Below are positions 1-8,716 of a DNA stretch of 64,000 nucleotides, one piece after another. Both the position numbers and the translations under genes were made by a program. Source of the DNA: DATBLE01 sp963791425 (GTDB taxonomy: Bacteria; Actinomycetota; Thermoleophilia; Gaiellales; Gaiellaceae); NCBI GenBank assembly GCA_963791425.1, contig CAWBSE010000004.1, positions 1,116,001 to 1,180,000 of the forward strand, given 5' to 3'. The notes below the pieces were generated by a model, which saw only the letters and a list, made by a program, of their open reading frames with translations, made no database searches and had not been told where the DNA came from. How positions within the stretch are numbered: position 1 is the stretch's first letter; each line of letters starts with the position of its first letter.

Positions 1-483
1 CTCGAGGCCCCAGGGCAGGTTGGTCGGCTTGCCGTACAGCTCCTGGTTGAACCAGTTGCCCCAGCGGCCGATCCCCTGAGCGAGCAGCAGTCCGGGGGCG
101 ACCGCGTCGGCGAAGAGCCGGACGCTCTCCCCGGCGCGACGGATGACGATCGCGCCGGCGATGCAACCGAACAGGATCCCGCCCCAGACCCCCAGGCCGC
201 CCTGCCAGACCGCGAACGCGCCCCACCAGTGGTCGGGCACCTCGTTCCAGCTGGTGATGTCGTGGTAGACGCGGGCGCCGACGATGCCGAAGGCGACGCC
301 CCAGACGGCGACGCGCAGGACGAGATCCCAGTCGCCGCCGAGCCGCGTCCAGCGCACACCGGTGAGCCCGACGCATGCCGCGATCGCGAGCAGCAACATG
401 AGCCCGTACATATGGATGTGCAGCGGACCGATGTTGATGACGCCGGTGTGCGGCGAGGGAATCGAGAAGAGGAACGTCGGCAC
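1..483 (-). CDS. lgt: Prolipoprotein diacylglyceryl transferase Lgt (partial)
   Basis: Membrane enzyme that attaches diacylglycerol from phosphatidylglycerol to the lipobox cysteine of prelipoproteins. From a GTG at 483 there are 161 codons that run off the left edge, so roughly the last 40% of the usual 260-300 residues is missing. Visible are hydrophobic N-terminal segments, a GARVYHD stretch at residues 69-75, and the strongly conserved GRWGNWFNQELYG signature beginning at residue 139. It lies 125 bases beyond the stop of a small same-strand gene, with a hairpin between them, so it may have its own promoter. No strong ribosome site is seen at the GTG, so the exact start is less certain than the identity. 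Confidence 0.93.
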   Translation of the reverse strand, partial: MPTFLFSIPSPHTGVINIGPLHIHMYGLMLLLAIAACVGLTGVRWTRLGGDWDLVLRVAVWGVAFGIVGARVYHDITSWNEVPDHWWGAFAVWQGGLGVWGGILFGCIAGAIVIRRAGESVRLFADAVAPGLLLAQGIGRWGNWFNQELYGKPTNLPWGLE

Positions 484-576
484 GGGCAGGGATTCTGCCC
501 GTGCCGGTGCACTCCCGCCACCTTGTACCGATCCGGAACTCCTGGTACTGGCAGTCCCCGCGCGGGAGCGCGAGCA

Positions 577-601
577 TTGGGCCGGGCTTGGCCCGGCCCA
601 A
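577..601 (-). terminator. GC-rich hairpin, probable terminator
   Basis: Perfect 10-base stem (577-586 with 592-601) and a 5-base loop, placed just past the stop of the small gene at 609-812 and before lgt. There is no clear U-run after it, so it may stabilise or only partly terminate the transcript. Confidence 0.5.
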
Positions 602-608
602 GCGACGG

Positions 609-812
609 CTAGAGGAGGATGCGAACTGCCGTTTCGAGCGGACAACCGCGCTCGAGGAGATCGACCGCGAGGTGGAGATCGATGTCCTGCCGGGCGGCCA
701 GCTCGAGCGCTGCGCCGGCGTCGTACCCGGCCCGCTCCAGCTCTTCCGCACGCCAGCGCTGGATCCGCTCGCTTTCGGTTTCGACGTGGAGATCAAGCTC
801 TGCCGCAGACAT
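609..812 (-). CDS. Small acidic protein of unknown function, 67 aa
   Basis: Not recognised. The ATG at 812 sits behind GAAGGA, which decides this start over the longer open frame reaching 893. The protein has an E/R-rich, probably helical first half (for example ERIQRWRAEELERAG) and a leucine-rich second half ending ETAVRILL, with one cysteine and no membrane segment or signal peptide. A strong hairpin follows the stop. The good ribosome site, sensible spacing and hairpin support a real gene, but no function can be given. Confidence 0.6.
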   Translation of the reverse strand: MSAAELDLHVETESERIQRWRAEELERAGYDAGAALELAARQDIDLHLAVDLLERGCPLETAVRILL

Positions 813-1052
813 CGTTTCCTTCGGTTGCTGTACACGGATTGTTCGGCGACGGAGCCGTTCTGGGTCTCCCCCTTCGGGGGGATTCCCGGACATCGGCCCA
901 GGATTACGTTCGGAGGAAGGAAGCCCCGGCCGAGGCCGAGGGCGCGATGATCGACCGCGGGACGGCCACAGGCCGTTCCGGTCCGTTTCCGGAGCGACCG
1001 CTGCCCTGGTAGAAGGGTCAGATCACGCGATTCGCAACCAGGAGGCGGGTAG

Positions 1053-1508
1053 ATGAAACGGTGGACTTCGGGTGCTGCGATCCTCTCGGCAGCGCTCGCA
1101 GTCGGGGTCACGCTCATCGTGACGTCGAGCGGCGGGGCGGCGAGCACGCCGAGCCAGTACCAGCGGCCGTCGGAGCAGGCCGTGAAGGCGGCCAAGGCTC
1201 AGATGCGGTCGTTCGCCGGTGCGGGCAAGGCCTACGCCGCGGTGCTCTGCTGCGGCGACGGGCTGATCTTCGCGACCGGCTTCAAGGACATCCAGCACGT
1301 CGGCGACGGCATCTGGTGCTTCTACCGGAACGGCCGCCCCAGCGGGCCGGCGATCCCGACCGAGATCTGGCCGCTCGACGGGCCGGGCGCGGTCGCCTGG
1401 GACGTCTTCAACACGAACTGCCCGGAGGGCTACTACGAGATCCGCGCCTACGACCTCGACACGGGTGCCGGCGCCGAATGGATCAGCTTCCAGGTCTGGG
1501 TGCCCTGA
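1053..1508 (+). CDS. Secreted protein of unknown function, 151 aa
   Basis: Not recognised. Start ATG at 1053 follows a strong GGAGG site. Residues 1-30 form a typical Sec signal peptide: basic start, hydrophobic core, then small residues around SSGGAAS. The mature part has a CC pair near residue 67, further cysteines at WCFYRN and NTNCPEG, and an aromatic-rich C-terminal half (GYYEIRAYDL, WISFQVWVP) suggesting a small beta-rich extracellular fold held by disulfides. The stop TGA abuts the stop of the convergent gene within the hexamer TGATCA, so the two genes share no intergenic space. Confidence 0.8.
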   Translation: MKRWTSGAAILSAALAVGVTLIVTSSGGAASTPSQYQRPSEQAVKAAKAQMRSFAGAGKAYAAVLCCGDGLIFATGFKDIQHVGDGIWCFYRNGRPSGPAIPTEIWPLDGPGAVAWDVFNTNCPEGYYEIRAYDLDTGAGAEWISFQVWVP

Positions 1509-2096
1509 TCAGCTGACGGAGGTCCGGACGACGGCCCACTGGCCCCCGTCAGGGGGACCGCCGAACGTGGGTCTCGTCCGGGCCCCTCCGTCGTCGTTCG
1601 TCCAGCCCCGCACGAAACCCGGGCACTTCGCCCCGGCCCAGTGGCCCATGACGATGTAGTCGGAGGTCTCACCGTTCGAGAGCTTCGCGTCGGAGTCGTA
1701 GAGCGTCAGAATGCCGCGCGTCCCGGGCACGCAGTTCGGCCCGCCGTTCGCGGCGCTGACGATCTCGATGTTCAGCGTCAGCTTCGTGAACGCGCCGTGT
1801 GCGCCGCCTACGTAGTGGTAGCCGATCACCCCGGCCCGCATCGATGCGGGCTTGTAGCGCGGGTAGAGCGGCGTGCCGATGTCGATCGCGGTGCCGCTGG
1901 CGCCGCCTCCGAGCGTGCCCGAGCCGCGGATGCGCGCGACGCCGAGCTGGTACGGCCCGACGAGCGGGGCGACGACCTTCACGTTGTTCGCGTACCCCTG
2001 GAAGGAGAAGGCGATCGTCAGCGGCCGCGTGCTCCCCGCCGGTGCGGCGGTGACGAGGAACGCAGCCGCGACCGCGGCCAGAAGCGCCTGTCTCAT
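1509..2096 (-). CDS. Secreted protein of unknown function, 195 aa
   Basis: Not recognised. ATG at 2096; the first about 22 residues are a clear signal peptide with a small-residue cleavage region near AAPAGST. The mature protein is beta-rich and glycine-rich (RIRGSGTLGGGASG) with two cysteines, at PNCVPG and AKCPGF, that could pair. There are no further membrane segments, so it is probably exported and soluble or wall-associated. It converges on the secreted protein at 1053-1508 with the stop codons directly adjacent, which does not imply a shared function. Confidence 0.78.
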   Translation of the reverse strand: MRQALLAAVAAAFLVTAAPAGSTRPLTIAFSFQGYANNVKVVAPLVGPYQLGVARIRGSGTLGGGASGTAIDIGTPLYPRYKPASMRAGVIGYHYVGGAHGAFTKLTLNIEIVSAANGGPNCVPGTRGILTLYDSDAKLSNGETSDYIVMGHWAGAKCPGFVRGWTNDDGGARTRPTFGGPPDGGQWAVVRTSVS

Positions 2097-2130
2097 GGCG
2101 CGCGAGTATGACGGCCCGCGCCCGGCCTGT

Positions 2131-5100
2131 CTAGGAGACGGCGGCTTCGCCGAGGAGCGCCTTCACCTCGGCGTAGAAGTCCGGCACCGGGGCGACCCGG
2201 TACTCGGGGCCGAACTCGAGCGTGCGCGGGCCTTCCGACGTGTCGAGCGCGAGCACGACCTTCGCCTCGCCGGGGTAGTCGCGCACGACATGGCCGAGCT
2301 CGCGCAGCACCCCGGCCGGCGCCTTGCGAGCGTCGACCTTGAGGTGCACCTCGGTCGGCGCGACGTACGTGGCGAACTCGGTCACCTCGATCGCGATCAG
2401 CTTCGACTCGCCCTCCTTGTGGTCGACGCGACCCTTGAGGATGAGGACACGGTCGGGCACGCACAACTCGCGCATCGTGGCGTAGAGGGAGCTGAAGACG
2501 ACCGCCTCGGCGCTGCCCGACAGGTCGTCGAGCCGGAGGAAGACCATCGCGTCGCCCTTCTTCGTCGTCAGCTGCTTGATCGAGGAGACGATCCCGCCGA
2601 CGGTGACGATCTCGCCGTCGCGGCAGCGCTCCAGGTCGGCGAGCGCGCGGTCGGTCTTGCGTCGCAGCTCGGCGCCAATGTCCGAGAGCGGGTGCTCGGA
2701 GACCCAGAGACCGAGCGTCTCCTTCTCCAGCCGGAGGAGCTCGCTCTTCTCGTACTCCTCGACCCCGATCGGAACGTGGTGGCGCGGCCGCTCGTCGCCC
2801 GATGCGACCTCGACGAGATCGAAGATCGATCCCTGCCCGGAGCTGCGCGCCTCGTGCTCGCTGCCGCCCCACGAGAGCGCCTGGTCGAGCACGTCGGCCA
2901 TCCCCTTGCGCGAGGCGCCGGTGGAGTCGAGCCCGCCGCACTTGACCAGCGACTCGAGGGCGCGCCGGTTCACGACCTGCGGGTCGACGCGCTCGGTGAA
3001 GTCCCAGATCGACGTGAACGCGCCGCCCTCCTCGCGCGCGGCGACGATCGCGACGCAGGCGGACTCTCCGACGTTCTTGACCGCGTTCAGGCCGAAGCGG
3101 ATCTTGCCCTCGACCACCGCGAAGTCGACCTGCGACTGGTTCACGTCGGGTGGCAGCACCTCGATCCCGAGCTCGTGGCAGGCGTTCACGTAGAACGGCA
3201 CGCGGTCCTTGGTGCTCATCACGGACGAGATCAGCGCGGCCATGTACTCGTGCGGGTGGTGCGCACGCAGCCACGCCGTGCGGTAGGCGATCAGCGCGTA
3301 GCCGGCGGCGTGCGACTTGTTGAAGGAGTAGTCCTGCGCCTTCTCCATGTCGTCCCAGAGCTGCTTGGCGACCTCCTTGGTCGTCCCGTTCGTCACGCAA
3401 CCCTCGAGGAACTGCTCCTTCAGGGACGCCATCAGCGCGTGGATCTTCTTGCCGATCGCCTTGCGGAGGTCGTCCGCGTCGGCCGGTGAGAACCCGCCGA
3501 TCTGCTTGGCGATCTCCATCGACTGCTCCTGGTAGATCGAGATCCCGTAGGTGTCGCCGGTGATCGACTCGAGGCGCGGGTCGATGTAGGTGACCGGCTC
3601 CTGGCCGGCCTTGCGGCGGGCGTAGACCGGGATGTACTGCATCGGCCCCGGCCGGTAGAGGGCGACGAGGGCGATCAGGTCCTCGAACTCGGTCGGCTTC
3701 ACCTGGCGCAGCGCCTCGCGCATGCCCGACGACTCGAACTGGAAGACGCCGATCGCGTCGCCCTTCTGGAGCATCGCGTAGGTCGGCTTGTCGTCGAGCG
3801 GGAGCGTCTCGATCGCCAGGTCGCCGATCAGCTCGACCGCCTTGTCGATCACGTCGAGGTTGCGCAGGCCGAGGAAGTCGACCTTCAGCAGGCCGAGCTT
3901 CTCGACGTCGCCCATCGAGAACTGGGTGACGATCTCCGAGTCGGGGCCTTTCTGCTGGAGCGGGACGTACTCGATCAGCGGCCGGTCGCCGATCACGACG
4001 CCGGCGGCGTGGATCGAGTCGGCGCGCACGAGCCCCTCGAGCGGCTTCGCCAGGTCGACGATCTCCTTGACGACCGGATCGGAGTCGTAGGCGACGCGGA
4101 GCTCCTGCCCCGGCTTCATGTTGTCGTCGAGGTAGACCTTCGGCCCCTCGGGGATCATCTTCGCGATCTTGTCGACCGTCCCGTAGGGAACCTCGAGGAC
4201 GCGGCCGGCGTCGCGGACGGCGGCGCGCGCCATCATCGTCGAGAAGGTGATGATCTGCGCGACGCGGTCGCGGCCGTACTTCTCGGTGACGTAGTTGATC
4301 ACCCGGTCGCGGCCGGCGACGGCGAAGTCGATGTCCATGTCGGGCATCGACTTGCGGCCCGGGTTCAGGAACCTCTCGAAGAGGAGCCCGTACCGCATCG
4401 GGTCGACGTCGGTGATCTCCAGGCAGTACGCGGCGAGCGAGCCGGCGGCCGAGCCGCGGCCGGGGCCGACCTGGATGCCGTTCGTCTTCGCGAAGTGGAT
4501 GAAGTCCCAGACGATCAGGTAGTAGTCGGCGAAGCCCATCTCGCGGACGGTCTTCAGCTCGAACGCGAGGCGGTCGGTCAGCTCCGGCGTGATCGTCTCG
4601 TACCGGCGCGTGAGCCCGGCCTCGCACAGCTCGACGAGGTACTCGAACGCGTCGCGATCGTTCGGGGTCGGGAACTTCGGCAGCAGCAGCCGGTCGGTCT
4701 CGATCGTCACGTTGCAGCGCTCGGCTACCTCGAGCGTGCGCCGCATCGCGTGCTCGTAGCCGACGAAGTCGAGCGCCATCTCCTCCGGGGTCTTGAAATA
4801 GAACTGGTCGGTGTCGAACTTCCAGTGGTTCGGGTTCTTCAGCGAGTCACCCGACTGGATGCACAGCAGCGCCTCGTGGGCGCGCGCGTCGTCGTGCTGG
4901 AGGTAGTGGACGTCGCCCGTGGCGACGAGCGGGAGCCCGGTCGCCTCGGCGAGCTTCGCCAGCTGCGGGTTGATGCGCGCCTGCGGCTCGAGGCCGGCGT
5001 TCTGGATCTCGACGTAGGTCGAGTCCTTCCCGAAGATCTGGGCGAGGCGGTCGAGGTCGCGGGCTGCGTCCTGCGGCCGCGCCTCCTCGAGCGCCTTCGA

Positions 5101-5538
5101 GACGCGCCCCGAGAGGCAGCCGGAGAGCGCGACGAGCCCTTTCGAATGCCGCTCGAGCAGCTCCCAGTCGACGCGCGGCTTGTAGTAGTAGCCCTCCAGG
5201 TAGCCGAGCGACGAGAGCTTGATCAGATTGGCGTACCCCTCGTTCGACTCGGCGAGGACGGTCAGGTGCGCGTAGCCCTTCTCCTGCTTGTGTCTGTCCT
5301 CGGCGACGTAGACCTCACAGCCGATGACCGGCTTGATCCCCTGCTTGCCGGCCTCGCGGTAGAGCTCGACCGCACCGGCGAGCGAGCCGTGGTCGGTGAG
5401 CGTGACCGCCGGCATCTCCAGCTCCGCGGCCCGCGCGGCCAGCGCCGGGATCCGGCAGGCGCCATCCAGGATCGAGTACTCCGAATGGACGTGAAGATGG
5501 ACGAAGGGCGCCTCGGACAACGGACGGCCATCGTACAA
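2131..5538 (-). CDS. dnaE: DNA polymerase III alpha subunit DnaE
   Basis: Catalytic subunit of the replicative polymerase. At 1135 residues it has normal DnaE length. In order: an N-terminal PHP domain (HLHVHSEYS, TLTDHGS, GCEVYV, GDVHYL), in which the metal-binding histidines appear kept; the PolIII palm with the catalytic PDMDIDF motif near residue 400; the fingers and tandem HhH region; and a C-terminal OB fold (GGIVSSIKQLTTKKGD). No 3'-5' exonuclease insert is present, so this is DnaE rather than PolC. The start is uncertain: TTG at 5538 is used here, and TTG at 5520 is an alternative. It lies 18 bases from the upstream acetyltransferase stop and may be cotranscribed with it. Confidence 0.97.
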   Translation of the reverse strand: MYDGRPLSEAPFVHLHVHSEYSILDGACRIPALAARAAELEMPAVTLTDHGSLAGAVELYREAGKQGIKPVIGCEVYVAEDRHKQEKGYAHLTVLAESNEGYANLIKLSSLGYLEGYYYKPRVDWELLERHSKGLVALSGCLSGRVSKALEEARPQDAARDLDRLAQIFGKDSTYVEIQNAGLEPQARINPQLAKLAEATGLPLVATGDVHYLQHDDARAHEALLCIQSGDSLKNPNHWKFDTDQFYFKTPEEMALDFVGYEHAMRRTLEVAERCNVTIETDRLLLPKFPTPNDRDAFEYLVELCEAGLTRRYETITPELTDRLAFELKTVREMGFADYYLIVWDFIHFAKTNGIQVGPGRGSAAGSLAAYCLEITDVDPMRYGLLFERFLNPGRKSMPDMDIDFAVAGRDRVINYVTEKYGRDRVAQIITFSTMMARAAVRDAGRVLEVPYGTVDKIAKMIPEGPKVYLDDNMKPGQELRVAYDSDPVVKEIVDLAKPLEGLVRADSIHAAGVVIGDRPLIEYVPLQQKGPDSEIVTQFSMGDVEKLGLLKVDFLGLRNLDVIDKAVELIGDLAIETLPLDDKPTYAMLQKGDAIGVFQFESSGMREALRQVKPTEFEDLIALVALYRPGPMQYIPVYARRKAGQEPVTYIDPRLESITGDTYGISIYQEQSMEIAKQIGGFSPADADDLRKAIGKKIHALMASLKEQFLEGCVTNGTTKEVAKQLWDDMEKAQDYSFNKSHAAGYALIAYRTAWLRAHHPHEYMAALISSVMSTKDRVPFYVNACHELGIEVLPPDVNQSQVDFAVVEGKIRFGLNAVKNVGESACVAIVAAREEGGAFTSIWDFTERVDPQVVNRRALESLVKCGGLDSTGASRKGMADVLDQALSWGGSEHEARSSGQGSIFDLVEVASGDERPRHHVPIGVEEYEKSELLRLEKETLGLWVSEHPLSDIGAELRRKTDRALADLERCRDGEIVTVGGIVSSIKQLTTKKGDAMVFLRLDDLSGSAEAVVFSSLYATMRELCVPDRVLILKGRVDHKEGESKLIAIEVTEFATYVAPTEVHLKVDARKAPAGVLRELGHVVRDYPGEAKVVLALDTSEGPRTLEFGPEYRVAPVPDFYAEVKALLGEAAVS

Positions 5539-5556
5539 CCGCCATCGGCGCGTACC

Positions 5557-6000
5557 TCAGAAGCGCCTGACGAGCAGCACGCGGCTCTCTCCGGAGCCGT
5601 CGTAGGCCTCGACCTCGGCCTCGATCTCGAAGCCGAGCGCCCGGTGGAACGCGAGCGAGCCGGTGTTGCCAGGCGAGGTGACGCAGTGGGCCGACGTCCG
5701 GCCGGCGGCCTGCGCGGCCGCGAAGAAGCGCTCGTACAGCTCGCGCGCCAGCCCTGCGCCCCGCCGCGCGGGGTCGACGCCGACGAAGTGGATGTACGCC
5801 TGGCCGGGGTAGGTCTGGGAGAGGAACCCGCAGAGGAAGCCGGCGAGCTCGCCGCCGTCCTCGGCGACGAACGACGTGTCGCGGAAGTGCGTGAAGAAGA
5901 GGCGCGGGAGCATGTCCCGCATCTTCCGGCCGCCCCACCAGTCGTCGATCACGGCGGCGACGCGCGCGTGGTCGGACGGCTCGGCGTGGCGGATCTCCAA
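5557..6000 (-). CDS. GNAT-family N-acetyltransferase, 147 aa
   Basis: Transfers an acetyl group from acetyl-CoA to an unidentified amine. The start is taken as the TTG at 6000 because the conserved GNAT fold begins directly there (LEIRHAEPSDHARV) and the preceding frame is low complexity. The acetyl-CoA pyrophosphate loop is visible as DPARRGAGLAREL, followed by beta5 and a family-typical ending (NTGSLAFHRALGFEIE). It begins one base after the stop of the 85-aa gene upstream, and lies immediately before dnaE, so it probably sits inside a short operon. The substrate cannot be told. Confidence 0.85.
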   Translation of the reverse strand: MEIRHAEPSDHARVAAVIDDWWGGRKMRDMLPRLFFTHFRDTSFVAEDGGELAGFLCGFLSQTYPGQAYIHFVGVDPARRGAGLARELYERFFAAAQAAGRTSAHCVTSPGNTGSLAFHRALGFEIEAEVEAYDGSGESRVLLVRRF

Positions 6001-6001
6001 C

Positions 6002-6259
6002 CTACTCGTCGACCGGGGGGAGCTCCTCCGAGGCGATGCTGTCGTGGTCGGTGCTGTCGCCGTGCTTCGCCTTCCAGACCGCGAGGGCGCCTGCGACGGC
6101 GGCAAGCATCGCGGCGGAGGTGACCACCTTCTTCTTCGCGGTGCCGGTGCCGCCGTTGCGCGACGGGATCACACGCTGCGCCTTCTTGGCGACGACGCGC
6201 TTTCCGACCGTCCAGGTCAGCCAGCCGATCACGGCGTTTCTCCGGTTGACGATGCTCAT
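6002..6259 (-). CDS. Small basic protein with one hydrophobic helix, 85 aa
   Basis: Not recognised as a named family. ATG at 6259 follows GAGGAGGA, a strong ribosome site lying just after the lpdA stop. The N-terminal half is basic (GKRVVAKKAQRV), residues about 48-62 form a hydrophobic, alanine-rich helix (AAMLAAVAGALAV), and the tail is acidic (STDHDSIASEELPPVDE). The pattern suggests a small peripheral or single-span membrane protein. It is spaced 13 bases from lpdA and 1 base from the acetyltransferase, so the three are probably one transcript. Confidence 0.75.
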   Translation of the reverse strand: MSIVNRRNAVIGWLTWTVGKRVVAKKAQRVIPSRNGGTGTAKKKVVTSAAMLAAVAGALAVWKAKHGDSTDHDSIASEELPPVDE

Positions 6260-6272
6260 CGTGTTGTCCTCC

Positions 6273-7676
6273 TCATTTCGCTGCGGCCTTGCGCTTCGGG
6301 GGCAGGTGGATCGCACGGCCGAGCGCGACGAGGCCTGCCTCCTTGATCGCCTCGGACAGGGTCGGGTGCGGCGCGATGCCGTCGGCGACCGTCTCGACCG
6401 TCGCCTCCGCGTCGAGCGCGACGACGCCGGCCTCGATCAGGTCGGTGACGTGCGGGCCGACCATGACCATGCCGAGCAGCTCGCCGTAGCGGGTCTCGTG
6501 GATCGACTTGACCCAGCCGACGGTCGAGTCCTGCATCACCGCCCGGGCGTTCGCCGCCCACGGGAACGTGCCGACGGCGACGTCGTCGCCGTACTGCTCG
6601 CGCGCCTGGGCTTCGGTCAGCCCGACTGCGGCGATCTCCGGGTCGGTGTAGATCGGCCGGGGGACGCCGCGCGCGTTGACGGCCGCGTCGTGCCCGCACG
6701 CGTTCTCGGCGGCGACCTCGCCCTCGCGGAACGCGGTGTGCGCGAGCTGCCAGTAGCCGGCACAGTCGCCGACCGCGTAGATGTGCGGGACGGCGGTGCG
6801 GCGGTGGTCGTCGGTGCCGATCCCCGTCTTGCGGTCGACCTGAACGCCGAGCTCCTCCAGCCCGAGGCCCTCGACGAGCGGCGCGCGCCCGACGGCGACG
6901 AGCATCAGGTCGGCCTCGACCGTCTGGCCGTCGCCGTAGTGGACGGTCAGCACGCCGTTCCGGTCCTTGACCTTCGTGCACTGCTGCTCGAGTGCGAGCG
7001 CGATGCCGCGCTTGCCGAACTGCTTGGCCAGCTCCTTCGACGCGTCGGCGTCCTCCAACGGGATCAGGCTCGGGAGCATCTCGATGATCGTCACCTCCGA
7101 GCCGAAGCGCTCGAAGATCGACGCGAACTCGCAGCCGATGATGCCCCCGCCGAGCACGACCAGGCGCTTCGGCACCTTCTCCTGGGCGAGCAGTCCGGTC
7201 GAGTCGACGCAGAGGGGAGAGTCGAGTCCGTCGATCGGCGGGCGCACGGGGAACGAGCCGGTGGCGACGATCGCGCTCTTGAACGTGACGTCCTCCCCGC
7301 CCTCGACCGCGATCGTGTTCGGGCCGGTGAACCGCCCCTTGCCCTTCACCCACTCGACGCCGTTCGCCTTGAACAACCCGGCGACGCCCTGGGTCATCTG
7401 CTTGACCACGGCGGCTTTCCACTCGTTCGCGACCGGCAGGTTCAGCTTGGCCCGCTCGATCTCGACGCCGAACTTGCCGAAGCTCTCCTCCGCCTCCTTC
7501 AGCGCGAACGCGGTCTGCACCCATGCCTTGGTGGGGATGCAGCCGACGCGCAGGCAGGTGCCGCCGAGCTCGGGCTCCTGCTCGATACAGACGGCCTTCG
7601 CGCCGAGCTGGGCGGCGCGGATCGCGGCCGTGTATCCACCTGGGCCGCCTCCGAGGACGGCAACGTCACATTCCAT
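6273..7676 (-). CDS. lpdA: Dihydrolipoyl dehydrogenase (E3)
   Basis: FAD- and NAD-dependent flavoprotein that reoxidises dihydrolipoyl groups of 2-oxoacid dehydrogenase complexes or glycine cleavage H protein. The 467 residues match the usual length. The FAD dinucleotide fold is at the N-terminus (VLGGGPGGYTAAI), the redox disulfide is C41/C46 in GGTCLRVGCIPTK, the NAD fold is mid-protein (VVLGGGIIGCEFA), and the His-Glu pair of the partner active site is H437/E442. The E1/E2 genes at 17.2-20.3 kb carry no E3 of their own, so this could be their E3; that link is inferred. It is divergent from the ureohydrolase gene across 53 bases containing two inverted repeats. Confidence 0.95.
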   Translation of the reverse strand: MECDVAVLGGGPGGYTAAIRAAQLGAKAVCIEQEPELGGTCLRVGCIPTKAWVQTAFALKEAEESFGKFGVEIERAKLNLPVANEWKAAVVKQMTQGVAGLFKANGVEWVKGKGRFTGPNTIAVEGGEDVTFKSAIVATGSFPVRPPIDGLDSPLCVDSTGLLAQEKVPKRLVVLGGGIIGCEFASIFERFGSEVTIIEMLPSLIPLEDADASKELAKQFGKRGIALALEQQCTKVKDRNGVLTVHYGDGQTVEADLMLVAVGRAPLVEGLGLEELGVQVDRKTGIGTDDHRRTAVPHIYAVGDCAGYWQLAHTAFREGEVAAENACGHDAAVNARGVPRPIYTDPEIAAVGLTEAQAREQYGDDVAVGTFPWAANARAVMQDSTVGWVKSIHETRYGELLGMVMVGPHVTDLIEAGVVALDAEATVETVADGIAPHPTLSEAIKEAGLVALGRAIHLPPKRKAAAK

Positions 7677-7692
7677 GCCTCGATCCTAGCGA

Positions 7693-7709
7693 GGAGGGCC
7701 CGGCCCTCC
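7693..7709. promoter_or_regulatory. Inverted repeat in lpdA/ureohydrolase divergent region
   Basis: Arms GGAGGGCC (7693-7700) and GGCCCTCC (7702-7709) with a single-base spacer, 16 bases upstream of the lpdA start. It could be an operator or a transcript hairpin; the sequence alone does not decide. Confidence 0.35.
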
Positions 7710-7710
7710 G

Positions 7711-7727
7711 CGTGTGAAGATCACACG
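7711..7727. promoter_or_regulatory. Probable operator, CGTGTGA-N3-TCACACG
   Basis: Perfect 7-base arms (7711-7717 and 7721-7727) around a 3-base centre, ending two bases before the GTG of the ureohydrolase gene. The half-site resembles TGTGA of CRP/FNR-type sites, but the spacing is 3 rather than 6, so a different dimeric regulator is likely. Its position suggests it occludes the start or promoter of the rightward gene. Confidence 0.45.
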
Positions 7728-7729
7728 AC

Positions 7730-8695
7730 GTGATCGACCCGATCGGACGCTGGCGTCACCTCGGCGACAAGCCGGACTATGCCGGGCTGCTGACATTCGG
7801 GAGCCTCCCGTGGACGGAGGACCCGGCGAACCTGGCCGGGGTCGACGTGGCGATCGTGGGCGCACCGACCGATGACCTCGTCTCCGACCGGCCCGGGACC
7901 CGGTACGGGCCGCGCGCGATCAGGGCGGCGAGCTGCCCGCCGGGGCCGCACCTCGAGGCCCGGGTCGACGCCCTGCGCGAGCTGCGCGCCGTCGACTTCG
8001 GCGACGCCCCGGTGATTCCGGCCGATCCCGTCGCCACCCATGCGGCGATCGAGGACACCGTCGGCCAGGTCGCCGATGCGGGCGCCGTCGCGGTCGTGCT
8101 CGGCGGCGACCACTCGATCACCGAGCCGGCGCTCCGGGCGATCGCCCGGCGGCGCGGGCCGCTCGGACTGCTCCACTTCGACGCGCACACCGACACCGGC
8201 ACGGAGGTCTTCGGCGTCGAGCGCTCGCACGGGACGGCGATGTACCGGTTGGTCGAGCAGGGCCACGTCGACCCGGCGCGCTACGTCCAGATCGGGCTGC
8301 GCGGCTACTGGCCGGGCGAGGCCGAGTTCGCGTGGCAGGCCGGGCGCGGGATCACGAGCCTCTTCATGCACGACGTCCGCGACCTCGGGATCCGCGAGGT
8401 GCTCGACCGGGCGCTCGAGCGGATCGGACCGGGGCCGGTGTACCTGAGTGTCGACATCGACGTGCTCGACCCGGCGTTCGCGCCCGGGACGGGGACGCCG
8501 GAGCCGGGCGGGATGACCTCTGCCGACCTGCTCTGGGCCTGCCGGGAGGCGGCGACGCGGCTCGAGCTGGCCGGCACCGACCTGGTCGAGGTGCTGCCGA
8601 GCGGCCTGGGCTCCGCCGACGTGACGGCGCTCGTCGCCGAGCGCGTGATCCGGGAAACCTTGACCGGGATCGCACTTCGGCGTGCACGGAGTTGA
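7730..8695 (+). CDS. Agmatinase/arginase-family ureohydrolase
   Basis: Binuclear-manganese hydrolase that releases urea from a guanidino compound (agmatine, arginine, guanidinobutyrate or similar). The 321 residues fit the family. Metal ligands are visible in order: H128 in GGDHS, D151/H153/D155 in DAHTD, and D242/D244 in SVDIDVLDP, followed by the GTGTPEPGG loop. GTG at 7730 is the start; no ribosome site is seen and an inverted repeat ends two bases earlier, so a leaderless transcript is possible. Substrate is not settled by sequence: the SerGly-rich loops differ too much for a confident agmatinase call. It is divergent from lpdA. Confidence 0.88.
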   Translation: MIDPIGRWRHLGDKPDYAGLLTFGSLPWTEDPANLAGVDVAIVGAPTDDLVSDRPGTRYGPRAIRAASCPPGPHLEARVDALRELRAVDFGDAPVIPADPVATHAAIEDTVGQVADAGAVAVVLGGDHSITEPALRAIARRRGPLGLLHFDAHTDTGTEVFGVERSHGTAMYRLVEQGHVDPARYVQIGLRGYWPGEAEFAWQAGRGITSLFMHDVRDLGIREVLDRALERIGPGPVYLSVDIDVLDPAFAPGTGTPEPGGMTSADLLWACREAATRLELAGTDLVEVLPSGLGSADVTALVAERVIRETLTGIALRRARS

Positions 8696-8716
8696 CAGGG
8701 GGTATACAGATTGCGC

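Noticed and set aside
2093..4627. An 844-residue open frame inside dnaE
   Set aside because: Arg/Pro-rich shadow frame typical of high-G+C DNA with no recognisable domain.
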